From Blastomyces gilchristii SLH14081 (lineage: Eukaryota; Ascomycota; Eurotiomycetes; Onygenales; Ajellomycetaceae), in assembly GCF_000003855.2 (NCBI RefSeq), contig NW_003101668.1:1118021-1140033 (forward strand): a stretch of 22,013 bases of DNA, read 5' to 3'. Below are positions 10,362 through 21,048 of the stretch, piece by piece (the stretch's first letter is position 1; each line of letters starts with the position of its first letter). Under the pieces are notes generated by a model. It had not been told where the DNA came from. It saw nothing but the letters and a program-made list of their open reading frames with translations, and did not search any database. The position numbers and the translations under genes are program-made.

Positions 10362-11057
10362 AATGACATTGTTTTTCTAGTAGTGAATAATTGGAGTTAT
10401 TCTTTTTTCGCGGATGAATGAAAATTTGAACGATTGGGCGTCTTCTCGTATCAGGCCGTCTCCACGGAATACAGGTGCCATTCTTCTGAAGTTATTTCAG
10501 CTATACGTTTACATGGACTGGTCCGAAAATATGGATAAGAAAAGGGACGAAATTAGCAAATTGGAGCAATATAGATACCATTTTCTGTTGAAACAGTCAT
10601 GGGTTTGTTCATTAGTGGTTGAAATGCGGATTTCATATTCCCTAAATAACTGCTAGTTAGAATGAAAAAAGTCTCCATATGCCATCCCAGATTATAGTAA
10701 ATGTAGATGTCAGGCCCCTGAGTTTGGCTGTGCTGGAAAAGCAAACCATCTTAGGCGCATGTGGGAAGCATAGTTGTTGGTCTGATGCGGGATCTCCGAA
10801 ATTAAGCTGGGCCAGACATTTCTCAATAGCCTTCAAGCTGACCGATTTGAGGAATCCACCACTCATCTATCTACAATAAGTACGTCGCAATCTAGACGAT
10901 TTCTCTATTCATTAATATATTGACGGCTAAATCCCATGCGCCTCGAGGGAATAAGTATATGATATCACCACATTCCTCCTGCCATCCCGCTCCCCCGCAA
11001 TCCTGACTCTTCCCCGCCATAACCTCATAACCCTATGCCCTCACGCTGAACCTCACG
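10362..11057 (+). other. Intergenic region, Sm D3 to p34/Irc6-type gene
   Basis: About 700 bp between tandem genes. Short frames on both strands overlap and resemble no family. It presumably contains the Sm D3 3' end and the promoter of the next gene. The last 100 bases before the ATG are C-rich on this strand, a common look for fungal 5' leaders. No RNA gene is recognised. Confidence 0.5.
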
Positions 11058-12684
11058 ATGTCCTCCCCAGGATCACAGAAGGAGAAGTCCTTGAAGAATA
11101 CAAAAGCGGCTCCACGGATCTCAAACCCACGCCGTCTCTTAATCCTAACCCCAGCTCCGCACTCCCACAACGTTGTTCCTCCATTTCTTCACAGCCTAAC
11201 TGGAGTCCCGGTCACAAATGCGCCTCAAGCTACAAACGACGCGCAGTCAGATGGAAAAGCAGGTGAGCTATGAGAATGTGATATATATCCTTGTGTCTAC
11301 GTGCCCTGAACGCCTAATAACTTCCTTCTTCGCCCTTGGCTCTGATTAGAACCCTTCACACCGAGTAGTGCAGAAGACGACGTCGTCGTAAGCTCTACAT
11401 TTGCTGGATACACCACACATTCGCCACTACGAATAGAGACCAAATATTACACGGCGGATATACCGATATGGGTCGACGAGCTTCCTTTCCTTTATAATAA
11501 TAGTGCATCCGCACCTTCATTAACGCAAGTCCAACCAAACGAAACTGGATGTATAGACGCGGGTTCTCAGCTACCCCTACACAATAACCTCGCCGCCTGG
11601 GGATCAGAATTCCTTTCCGATGAAGCTCGGGAAGTGCGAGATGTCATTGGTGCCATTGTCGTCTGCATAGAGAGGCCGACCATAGCGCCATCGGTCTCAT
11701 TTCCCAGTGATGATGACCCGGACATGTCAGGGGACAGGGAACATAGAATGGGGATTGCGCAAGGCATAAAGGAACTTGTGAGTACGGTTGCGGAGGTTAG
11801 GAATCGAATTGAGGAGGAGCGCGGTGGGTTGGGCGAGGTTCCGGGGTTGGTTATATTAGTGGGGAAGGATGAAGGGGAGAAGAAAGCGGAGAATGTGAAG
11901 GGGAAGAGAAATGGTTTGGGAGGACTAGAGGACAGCGGTGATGATGAAGTGGAACAGATTTTGGAGTTTAGTATTAGGTGGTGGGAAGACGAATTATCTG
12001 AGATGGGACATTTCGAATTGGAGGTTGTAGCGTGGGATCCTCAGGATGAGGGAAATGGGGATGAAAGGAATAATTTTGGAGGTTTGTATTGTTTCTCTTT
12101 GACGGTCTACTATATATTATATCTCGTCTATATTTCTCTTCCCCATTAATTTCCGGTCTTCTGCTTTTATCTCTGGGTTATTAACTTGCTAAAATTCCGA
12201 AATTCCTGCAGAACTCCAGGGCATGCCACGGATAAGGGAAGTCCTGCGGACGAACGAGTGGACCTCATGTAGCCAAGGGGATCTATCAACAGACTTCCTT
12301 CTCGACTCTGATGGAGAAACTGGCTTCGACAAGGAAGCTAGTGAGCTCGAGCGCGAAATGTTTGATCTTCGACTGGCGATTGAAAAAGGGGGGGATGAGC
12401 TTGGTACCGGCGAACCAGGGCCAAAAAATGAAGACGAGGAGGATGAACTTCAGGTTGAAAGGATGGATGGATTAATGTTGAGAATGCAGGCTATTAAGGG
12501 TGAGCATATTTATGATTGCATCCTGTCCATTTGGTAAATTGAAAGAGGGAATGCGGCTTGTCACATTGCCTTCTTGGTGGACACGCCAACTAACCCGCCA
12601 ATAGATATGGCTGCGGAATTGCCTGAGGCAGAGCGCAAGGCGTTTGCGGTTAAGGCGATTAATGATATCATGAAGGATATTTAA
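11058..12684 (+). CDS. Alpha/gamma-adaptin-binding p34 (Irc6)-type protein
   Basis: Four exons: 11058-11262, 11350-12081, 12212-12499 and 12605-12684. Introns are 87, 130 and 105 nt, all in phase 1, and the product is 434 residues. The family (human AAGAB/p34, yeast Irc6) binds AP-1 and AP-2 adaptor subunits and acts as an assembly chaperone for clathrin adaptors in the cytosol. Visible signs: an N-terminal GTPase-like beginning with NPRRLLILTPAPHSHN and LHSLTGVPV; the conserved block THSPLRIETKYYTADIPIWV in exon 2; EVRDVIGAIVVCIERP; and an acidic, variable middle. The family's C-terminal helix is also present, with exon 3 ending RMQAIK and exon 4 giving LPEAERKAFAVKAINDIMKDI. The start is the first in-frame ATG before the conserved block. 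Converges with the PHS1-type gene 173 bp away. The gene is intact. Confidence 0.85.
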
Positions 12685-12857
12685 ATATTTACGAATGGAG
12701 TAATGAACAGTGTCAAACATACCCGCTTTTCAAGAAAGCTTCTAATAATACAGCCAAAACGACATAAGTCTCCGATCAACTCCAGGTAAATCGCATTGCT
12801 ATACATATTCCAACCCGTTTTACGCCAATTCCGCCATCTATTCAGTCTTGCTATTAA
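12685..12857. terminator. Convergent 3' ends, p34/Irc6-type and PHS1-type genes
   Basis: Only 173 bp separate the two stop codons, so both 3' untranslated regions and poly(A) sites must lie here or overlap. The stretch is AT-rich. The two transcripts may overlap in antisense. Confidence 0.5.
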
Positions 12858-13883
12858 TCAGTCAGCCTTCTTGGAGGCTTTAAATACCTTTCTCCTTTGA
12901 GACATCATATGCGTATACAGAATGAATGAGCCTATCATGAAGACAAGTGTTAGCGATCACGATCCCAACACAAGCAAAATAACATGCAATGTTGAAAGAA
13001 AACAAAATCGAATAAAGAAGAGGGGAAATCGATTAGAGGGGAGAAACTTACCAGGCACGTAGATAACCAGTATCAAACTAAAAAACCACGCAACCAGGGG
13101 TTGAATATCCCACGCCGGCGTAATGGCCTTGTAAATCAATGTACACTCACTCGTAATACCAATTGGATAGAGGACGAAGAAAGTATTATACCTGACAGGG
13201 TCATCAAGTTAGTCTCCGGTCAGGCAATGAATAAGCAAAATCCAGAAGACAAGCGCCGACCACGATCACCAGCCGCAATCACAAAACAAAAACCATCAAC
13301 CAACCCACCGACCCAAGCGGAGTGGAGAAGAAAAAAAAGTAACAAAAAAAGAGAGAACATACCTCAACCAAAGCAACCATCGCGGCATTGCAACACCCAA
13401 AACCTGCACCACAAAATATCCATATCGAATACACTCCGTAATCCCCCAAGCGCTCAAGCAGCCAACAACCATCCAATCGGCCAGTTTCCACCCAGGCTCC
13501 GTACTCGTAGCGCCTACAACCCCCTTTTCCTTCCCAATCCTATCCACCGAGAAAAAGAACATAACAAACCAGACGACTAGAATACGGCTGCCAACCTGCA
13601 TCGCCGTCGTGATAGGGGATGCACGCACGAGCCTTACGACCGCGTGTAAGATTTCCAGCAAGGCGAGGGATTGCGTGAAGAGAAGGAGCGGGAATAGGTC
13701 ATCGAAGATGTGCGCGACATGGCCAGTGGGAACGAGGCGGGCGAGGAGGAATATCAGTCGTATGGTTATGGTGGCCCAGAGGGTGAAGGAGAGGGTGTTG
13801 TAGCAGATGAGGTAGGTTTGTGCCGCCGTGGAGGGTGGTTTGCTGACGAGATTCTTGCCATTGGGGGGTTTGGATCCCGCCAT
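12858..13883 (-). CDS. PHS1: Very-long-chain 3-hydroxyacyl-CoA dehydratase, PHS1/HACD-type
   Basis: Third enzyme of the ER very-long-chain fatty-acid elongation cycle; it dehydrates 3-hydroxyacyl-CoA to trans-2-enoyl-CoA. Exons in coding order: 13363-13883, 13052-13191 and 12858-12931, with introns of 171 and 120 nt. The product is 244 residues. There are several hydrophobic segments, starting near TYLICYNTLSFTLWATITI and followed by LLLFTQSLALLEILHAV and ILVVWFVMFFF. The motif AWGITECIRYGYF is typical of the family. The block LYPIGITSE supplies the Tyr (182) and Glu (189) that match the catalytic pair of yeast Phs1 by spacing. The tail ends KKAD, a dilysine (KKxx) ER-retrieval signal. A GT right after the ITS codons (13153 region) looks like a donor, but reading through it gives conserved sequence (TSECTLIYKAI), so it is not spliced. 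The gene is complete. Confidence 0.92.
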
Positions 13884-14726
13884 TTTTGTTTTGGATAATC
13901 TGTTTCTACCGCCTGCTTCGACTAAATGCTATATAGGTCTGTTCTCCTCCTCCGTTTGTTTATTCGTTTTGTAGTGGGTGTTCCAGGTTTCTGAATGTTG
14001 GCTTTGGGCTGCGTTGCCTGGCTTGATTTAGTCGGATGGCGTTGCTAAAGTTCTTTGTCCGCTCAATTGAGAAGATAATACCTATAGCCGTTATCTGAGA
14101 AACATTTGATTAGGACGGGCAACGGAAACGGCCACTGGTTGTCTATTAATTATGTTGCGCAACAAAAATAAAGCTGGAGTGTTTGTTGGATACGAAAAAG
14201 ACAAATTTGTTGATCCTCGGCAGGAAGCTTGGGCATGCCAAGACTGCCCCAACGCAAAGCTCCGGAGGGGCAATAACCATGTCTGATATTTCATTATATG
14301 TAACTATGAAGTACACAGCATTTGATTAACTACAAGACTATTAGGCAATTTATTATTAAAAGATATCATTACCCGAAAACATCAGCAAACAGACAAAAAC
14401 ACACACAGGGGCGTCTTGCTCGCAGGCAAACCATCACAGCAATTCGCTCAACAAGATATCCATCCAACCATCCTCTTATGGGTGTCCACTCGAAGAGATA
14501 TTATTACCCGGTGATTGCATTTGAGCTTCATTGACTCTGGAAATTATTATCCACCTTTCCATGGAATAAGAATATGGACGAGAGAAAACAAGAATTCGGT
14601 ATCATTATCATAATAAGACAAGGTGATTTTGCATACTTCCAAAAGAACCGAAAAAAAACAGCACGAGCTGGAATAGGGTGTTGAATAAAGAGTTGAAACT
14701 ATCCCATCACTCCTATTCTAACACCA
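13884..14726. other. Intergenic region, PHS1-type promoter and HAM1-like 3' end
   Basis: About 840 bp. It should contain the promoter of the PHS1-type gene (next to 13884) and the 3' end of the HAM1-like gene (next to 14726). No reading frame here resembles a known family, and no RNA gene or strong repeat is seen. Confidence 0.5.
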
Positions 14727-17700
14727 TCAGACTTGGATATTGGCTTCGGGGACAACGTGAGCGCCGCTAGGCAGTTGAGTGCCTCCAATTCCACGTTTTC
14801 CCATGGTCTGGTCGGTCTTGCTGATGGGTTCCTCAATCGAGCCAATTCCCGAGTCCCTGGCCGTAGTCCGAGAGCGAGTTTTGCGTGTAATAGGGGCTAA
14901 CTTGGGCAGGCTCGTAGACTGGGTAGCATCGCCAATGCTAAATACAGGCGATTCCCATCTGTCGCCTTTGGCAGCAAGCTCCTGATATACTGTAGCCTTG
15001 GAAGATATGCCACCTGGCAGCTTGATATTCTGGAAAAGAGCACTAGGCTCCGTGACTGCGAGATTAACTTTGGTATCTCGTTTCTTCGCAGTGTCTTTCT
15101 TCTCCTCTGCTTTCTTTCGCATGTCCATCACTTGCTTGCGAAATGCATCAACGTAATACGAGTAAATAGTGTGGTTTTGCTGCGGGTCGCTGCGAGCAGC
15201 CTTCCAAAGCATGCTGCGCTTCATTATGCACAGCATATGCGAACTTGTCACCGCGTACAAAGGTGTCACGAATTTGTTTTTCTAGAACCTTTTCCACGGC
15301 AGGGCGCATCGCAACATAGAGTAGAGGCTTAAAGAGCGTGAAAAGAATCTTATGATTCGACTTCTTGAGCTTAATTTGTAGGTTGTTAACATGGACGGAA
15401 ATCTTTTCTGGCTTGAATAGGCTGTCGGCTACGTCACTGGTGGATCCGGAAACCTTGAAGTTGAATCCTTCACCACCCATCATTATGTCCATAACTCCGG
15501 TATCAGTGAGACTAGGGAACCCAGTTTTCTTCTTGATGTAATAACTGACATCTCTCCAATCGGTTTGTATCCCAGTCGCTGCTACCATGACCTTAAAGGG
15601 GAGTCAGTATGTTCAATGAACTGCGCCACCAACAGACACGGAATGCTCAAAACATCACTAACCTTGTTTGTATGCTTGCTTCCGATTCTCTTGCGACCCC
15701 AGCGCCAGTAATTGTCACTACTAAGTTCGACGACATTGGGCAGCAAATTGTCGCTCTCAAGGACAAGGTTTTCGACCACCTTCATAATTATATTAGTACT
15801 TGAGATTCAACTCGTGTCCGATAAAAGTTACTCACCACATCAGCCATTGGGTCAGATACTTCAATACGGGGTAGGGGGACATAACGTATTTTCTCGAAGA
15901 TTGAAGGCAAGATGATGCTGGTAACATCCTTCATAAGATGCTCCTTAAATACTATCTTTCCAGAGGCGTCGTAGCCGAGATCGTGAAAAAGTTTTTGCAA
16001 TGAGTTGCCAAACTCTTTGTTCAGGGGATCTTGGTCAAATTGGTCCCCAAGAAATTTTATCTCATCCACTATGGAATCTATATTCTCACGGTACTTGTCG
16101 CGGAGGAGGAATTGGCCTTCATCGTAAAGGCTATTCCACTCTTCATTTGCCGAATCCTCCAAAACATATCCTTGCTCCCGAAGGCATTTCCTGAAGTACC
16201 CAGTGATTAGACATTAACCGTGATGTAAGACTTCTGGAAGTTCAAGGCTTACCTGATAAAAGAATTCACCGATTTAAACCAGTCTCTTAGTCGAGGATCC
16301 TCATCAGCGGCATGATAGAAATCCTTGACGTAATCGAGCAGATTGTCCATTGAAGAACTATTCGCGAAGCGTTCGAGGATAAGCTGCAGTCGTTTCATCA
16401 CATCTTTATTTTCCTCTACCAGTCCTAAAGCCGCACAATTAGTAGGGTTACATTCGAATGGCGGCGAACCGCTCACACACCTTTTGTAGATGAAGCACCC
16501 TGCTGAGAGATGCCTCTACCATGGCCACTGTAAGTTTCGGCAAGCGAAAGAAGCGTTTCAATTGCTTGTTGGTCTAGAGTAAAAAATGCATTTAGCAGTG
16601 TTCTAGCATTGTCGCCAATTCTGTGTATCGCTCACAGTCAGAATGGCCCTGAATTTCCACAATCATCCTTTTTAGGCGCCAAATTGTTTGATCGCGTCGC
16701 TCCTTGGGCATCTTCTCACGGAGAAACTCCTTTGTCCTCTCGGTAAGTTCACGGGATCGGGTCTTGGTTTCCTCTGGGACATTCTCAGATACTTGTTCTC
16801 CGACTGCCTGAGCCCCTGTGATTGCACCGGATGTGGCTTCAACGCCACCCTCAGGGCCGCTTGGACGAGCTGCTTGATCTGCAGTTCCCGTTGCGTCTCG
16901 GGCGCTTTTGCTCGCCTAGAGAGATATGAGTAACGGAATGGATAGTAACACGAATCACTGCAATCTTACCTTTTCCTTTTTTTGTCCCACCTGTGATTTA
17001 ACCTGTGACTTAAATTTGGCGCTCGAAAGGTCAGGTTTATCATGCCAAACATTTTCATCCGCAGGCTCGTCTATTCCTGCCATCTCTTCTTCTGAAGGCC
17101 TGATCTTCCCTGCAGCCTTCTGAGCCGCATCGCTAGCCATATCGCGCATTAGGATTGTCGCATCGCGAACTAGGAGCCGAATTGTTAGCATGGGGGCGAT
17201 TCAGTTTAGCACGCCCGTGGGGGATACGTACGAAGCTTCCGGAACTGGCCATTAGTTATCAGCAAGGTAGCGAGCGTTTGAAGCCCTTCAGCAGCTCGCG
17301 TACGATCCTGTTTCGCAGCATCTCTGTCAACTGTAACCTCTGGTGTCTGCAACGTGGTGCGCTCTCCAATATGCTCCAAGTCCCAGATGAGCTCTTGTAT
17401 CAGATTGCCTTCATTTTTGACAAGGATAAGCATTTTGGCGTTCTCGATCACATCACGAAGGTCTTTGATGAGTACGTGGCCATCGGACGAAAGATTATCA
17501 GGAGGCGAAGACAGGGCGCCTGACGCTAAGAGGCTGTTCAGGGCGATATCGATTTGTTTGTTCTAGAGATGTTTTATCAGAAGACGCTCATGACTTTTGG
17601 CCATACGAACATACCGATGGAACCCTCCCATTTTTGAATGCTGGGACCCGGTATTGCAATTAGCGATGAATGTTTAATGGCACCTGGCACTGAGAGCATA

Positions 17701-17865
17701 AGGATGCTACAAACCAGAGTAAATGCCGTAGAGTTGAAGTTTGCGATTGATATCCTACATTTCGCCGAGCGTTAGAAGAGATGTTTGTGACAGACCGGCG
17801 ATTGCAATACATACCGCTTCCTTCACCTTTGAATCCGAAGGAACATTGACTGTGCCGCGATCCAT
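14727..17865 (-). pseudogene. HAM1-like protein gene with a frameshift in the last exon
   Basis: Fungal HAM1-like family (HAM1_N plus HAM1_C/DUF4449), large proteins with a predicted lipid-binding BPI-like fold; precise role unsettled. Eleven exons in coding order: 17815-17865, 17715-17754, 17615-17640 (26-nt micro-exon), 17232-17562, 16970-17169, 16636-16915, 16481-16573, 16253-16424, 15836-16190, 15663-15779 and 14727-15591. The ten GT-AG introns are 52-74 nt. Conserved blocks include DINRKLQLYGIYS, NKQIDIALNSLLASGALSS, PKERRDQTIWRLKRMIVEIQ, PRIEVSDPMADV, ESDNLLPNVVEL, NYWRWGRKRI, GVMDIMMGGEGFNFKV, HKILFTLFKPLL and PGGISSKATVYQELAAKGD. In the last exon the frame runs to HNEAQHALE (residue 685). 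Conserved sequence (AARSDPQQN...) then continues in another frame, so one extra base lies near 15200-15204. Unshifted reading stops after 17 more residues (about 702 in total); otherwise the protein would be about 842. It may be an assembly error rather than a true pseudogene. In-frame upstream ATG at 17937 is possible. Confidence 0.85.
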
Positions 17866-19189
17866 GCTAACGCTAGCGATGGACAAGGAGTCGTAGTATT
17901 GGTGATGGGGACTCGAAGATATAGCTTGTATAACCAAAGGGGGTGAACTACTAAGGCGGTGGGCTCAGACAAGGCTCTCGATTGATAAGGAAATGCCAGC
18001 GCAAGGAAGGCGACTAGCAAGTACTGTGTTGGGCTTTTTCCCTTCAGGGGTATCAAAATATCAGGGTATCTCGGGTGGTAGCTTGGTAAGTTCGAAGTTT
18101 GCGCAATTATTGATATTCGAGTAGAAATAGTCGAATTGGAGCCAAACAAGCAAAAGAATATTCAAAATAGAATAGAATATAAATTTAAAAGTGCGCAAAG
18201 GACACAAGCTGCTAATGCGCTTAGATATAGAGGAGGGAACGGCGGCCCTAAAAAAGCACTCAACTGTTGACGTCATGGTTAGGTAGCCGCAATAGCGGGT
18301 CGATATGTGTAAACCAGACCATTGTCGCATTGGAGTGGCCACCATAAATCAGGTTCTTCCATGGTTGGGGACTGGAGGACCTCAATTCCTCACTCCGCCA
18401 GTTGACACGGTGGCTGCAACGTCACCGAATCTAAATTATCACCAAACAGCCTGGGGTAATTCCTAGACAGAATAGCGCTGAAGTGCTCAATTGTTCAGTG
18501 AGCCAATAACCTAGCAATGGAAGATCATTGGTGGATATTCTGTCGAAAACTTGGTTTAACTAAGGTGAATAGAACTTACATCATCATATCAAGAAGTCTG
18601 AAATGAGGGAGATATCAACATGAAGTCAAGGGTTGCCCGATTGTCCCGATTTCAGCTCACACAGTTGTATCAAGAGACCGAAACGTGATAATGTGGCTGG
18701 CTCTTCATTTTTCTGGTTAGATGGCACAGTGAGGGGGATTTGCAAGAGCAGGGAAGCTCCCGTCAATTGAAGCATCTAGGGATGCCCTTATTCCTGCATC
18801 AGGGCCTGGATACATGAAGCTCTGCCATCATACATTCGGGCGACTAGACGCTTGAACAAGTGCCCCATGAGCATTTAAAGTGTGGACAGCAGCCTAATTA
18901 AGTTGACGTCAGACCTTCCCAATGCGGTAGTAATGAATAGTTATACGCGTTCATTTCCACGTGACAGCGCAGGCGCGACCGCGCGTTAATTTTGTTGCCG
19001 CCATCATATTATATTACTGGAGGTCTTTACTAGGAGCAGCAGCGTGCTCTTGCGTATGAACCCACCAGCTGTGAACAACGATCTTTAGGCACCTTTCCGT
19101 CATTTTTGTATGCGCCCAGCCCTCCAAAGTGAGGGCATAGCAAAACAAACGCATATGACCTTCACCTCAGTCCAGAAAGCTTTCTCATC
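17866..19189. promoter_or_regulatory. Divergent promoter, HAM1-like/DUF4211 genes
   Basis: About 1.3 kb between divergent starts, with no credible gene inside. It contains two perfect CRE palindromes TGACGTCA (18269-18276 and 18904-18911), one MluI-type ACGCGT (18945-18950) and an E-box CACGTG (18958-18963). These last three lie within 60 bp. They are candidate sites for bZIP (Atf-type), cell-cycle MBF-type and bHLH factors. Binding is inferred from motif identity only. Confidence 0.5.
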
Positions 19190-21048
19190 ATGCCTCCGTC
19201 AGCACAGCCAGCTAGAAAACGCAATGTCAAAAGACAAACCCGCTTAACTTTCACTCCTTTGGCAACTTCCTCTCCCGGGGGTGGTGAGCGAAGTCCTGGG
19301 AGTGACAGAGTCGCAACCATGCGATATAAAAACGGCTTCAGTTCTCCTAGTTCGAGCAGTCCGATTAAGCGAAAGAAAGAGCCGATTTCGAAACTTTTCC
19401 TATCAAGCGAACGAGAGGACATATCATCAGATGAAGAATCCATTCGCGCGCCTTCTTCGAGCCGTAGGCAACTGAAGCGATTGGTTGTCGAAGATCTTGA
19501 TGAAGATGAAGATGATGGGGAAGAGTCTGAAGATATTATCTACTCATCTCCTGCAAAACGAAGGAGGCTAAATTTGCAATCTAAAGCTTCAAAAGATGAG
19601 ACTCCGCGTAACCGTGCTGAGCGAGATAAACTAGATCTAGAAGAGGATCTAGAAGACCTTCGCGATTCGGGTATGACATTGGTATTTCTTTTACATTATT
19701 TGAAAGATTAACATTGCTAAAATTGAACCACAGCCACGACGAAGACAAGAACTCGAGGGAGAATAGCGGATAAAGCTAGGCTAAAGCGGCAAACCCAGCT
19801 GGAGGCCCTAAAGCGTCGAAGAGGGGGAAATCGCGAAGTCGGATCTATGAAGTCATCGGGAGAAGAATCCAACGCAGAACAAAATGAAAATTCATCGTCA
19901 TCGGAAGATGAGGGGGATGAGGAGGAAGAGGAGGATGCATGGATTAATCTAGATGAGGACAGTGACATCGAACCACATCTACCAGAGGACCTTGACAAAT
20001 ATGAAGATGATTTCGTCGACCAAGACGAGGATGGAACATTAGGTGCTCCAGATGAACTCAATGACATCCCCTTCGAATTTACAAGACATCGATACAAGCG
20101 TTTAAGAGACCATTTCAAGGACGTCGTTGAGTGGATGGTGCATAACAAACTAAACCCTGCCTTTCCCCGTGACGATGTTGTCTATCCCGTCGCGTTCAGC
20201 AAAGTAAATGACGAGGTAATGGGTCTAGCGGGGTCACAACTTATCTCTTCAGCCTGGAACAGAGACTTTAGAAAGGCTCTTGAAGCTAGACCACGCATCG
20301 ATATCTCGCTATATCCCATTTCGATGGGCCACTCATGCGACGCTTGCAATAAGACGAATCACCCCGCTTCGTTTGATATCAAATTTGATGGAAAGCCCTA
20401 CCTCTTTGAGACACTGGAACCTATATCTGATGATGATGATGACGATGATGACGAGAACGACAGTGATGAGCAAAACGACGATGAGAGCGGTGATCGCGAA
20501 CGTGGGAATATTGATCGCGAAGGCAACAAGATCCCAGATGCAAACGCGCATTTTTACTTGGGAAGGTAGAGAATAGCGGAACAAATCATACTATATTTCC
20601 CCCCCCCTTTACTCTTCTTAACTAATCCTCGCCCCCCCCCTTCCAGGCACTGCAAAACCAAAGCCCAGATGGCCCACACGCTCATCCATTGGCGCTACGA
20701 TCTCAACGAATGGGTCATAGACTACCTGCGACGCAAGGGTATATTTTCCGACACTAAGGTCCTAGAACGCGAGCACTGGAGCCAAAAACGACGCTCAAAG
20801 TATGCCAACCAGGTCGTGGATGATATGGAAGAAGGTGGGGAAATTAACCGTCTGTGGAGGGATTTCAATACAAATTTGAAGGCAGCGAGAGAGGCGAAGG
20901 TTCGTTTTTCTTCTTCATTTTAGAAATTACAATTGATGTCACAAAAAAAAAAAAAAAAAAGAAAAAGAAAAAAAGAAACCAAAGGAAAGAAAAGAAAAGA
21001 AAAATCTGACATATGGGCCACTACCTAATTTAGGAATCTCGATGGTGA
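19190..21048 (+). CDS. DUF4211 domain protein, probable nuclear
   Basis: Best model has four exons: 19190-19670, 19734-20565, 20647-20899 and 21034-21048, giving 526 residues ending KESRW. Domain DUF4211 (about 250-390 and beyond) is of unknown function. The N-terminal third is disordered and rich in Ser, Lys and Arg, with basic clusters such as PAKRRRLN and LKRRRGG that look like nuclear localisation signals. Several strongly acidic stretches follow (EDEGDEEEEEDAW, then a D8 run in ISDDDDDDDDEND). Conserved-looking core: KYEDDFVDQDEDGTLGAP, ELNDIPFEFTRHRYKRLRDH, HSCDACNK (C362, C365) and GRHCKTKAQMAHTLIHWRYD (C440). The Cys residues could bind a metal, which is inference. The last intron (20900-21033) has a weak GTTCGT donor. 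If it is retained, the protein is 529 residues ending KVRFSSSF, with the stop at 20921-20923. Divergent from HAM1-like. Confidence 0.78.
20566..20646 (+). other. Intron with two C9 runs in the DUF4211 gene
   Basis: An 81-nt GT-AG intron with donor GTAGAG and acceptor TTCCAG. A branch-point-like ACTAAT lies at about 20621. Two runs of nine C (20599-20607 and 20632-20640) lie in it, the second immediately before the acceptor. Splicing here restores the conserved reading GRHCKTK. Confidence 0.75.
20943..21000 (+). repeat. A18 and A/G-rich tract
   Basis: Eighteen A followed by GAAAA-type repeats, inside the putative last intron of the DUF4211 gene or, alternatively, in its 3' untranslated region. 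Confidence 0.8.

Noticed and set aside
13140..13160. Apparent GTGAGT intron donor in the PHS1-type gene
   Set aside because: Reading through gives the family-conserved ITSECTLIYKAI, so the site is coding and not an intron.
13101..13580. 159-codon plus frame opposite the PHS1-type gene
   Set aside because: Antisense shadow of PHS1 exons and intron; low-complexity Pro/Asn/Arg composition.
15195..15210. Programmed +1 ribosomal frameshift in the HAM1-like gene
   Set aside because: The site does not match the known yeast +1 shift heptamers, and a simple indel or assembly error is more likely; kept only as a minor alternative.
17823..18149. 108-codon minus frame upstream of the HAM1-like start
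   Set aside because: Out of frame with the conserved first exon and without family similarity; lies in the promoter region.
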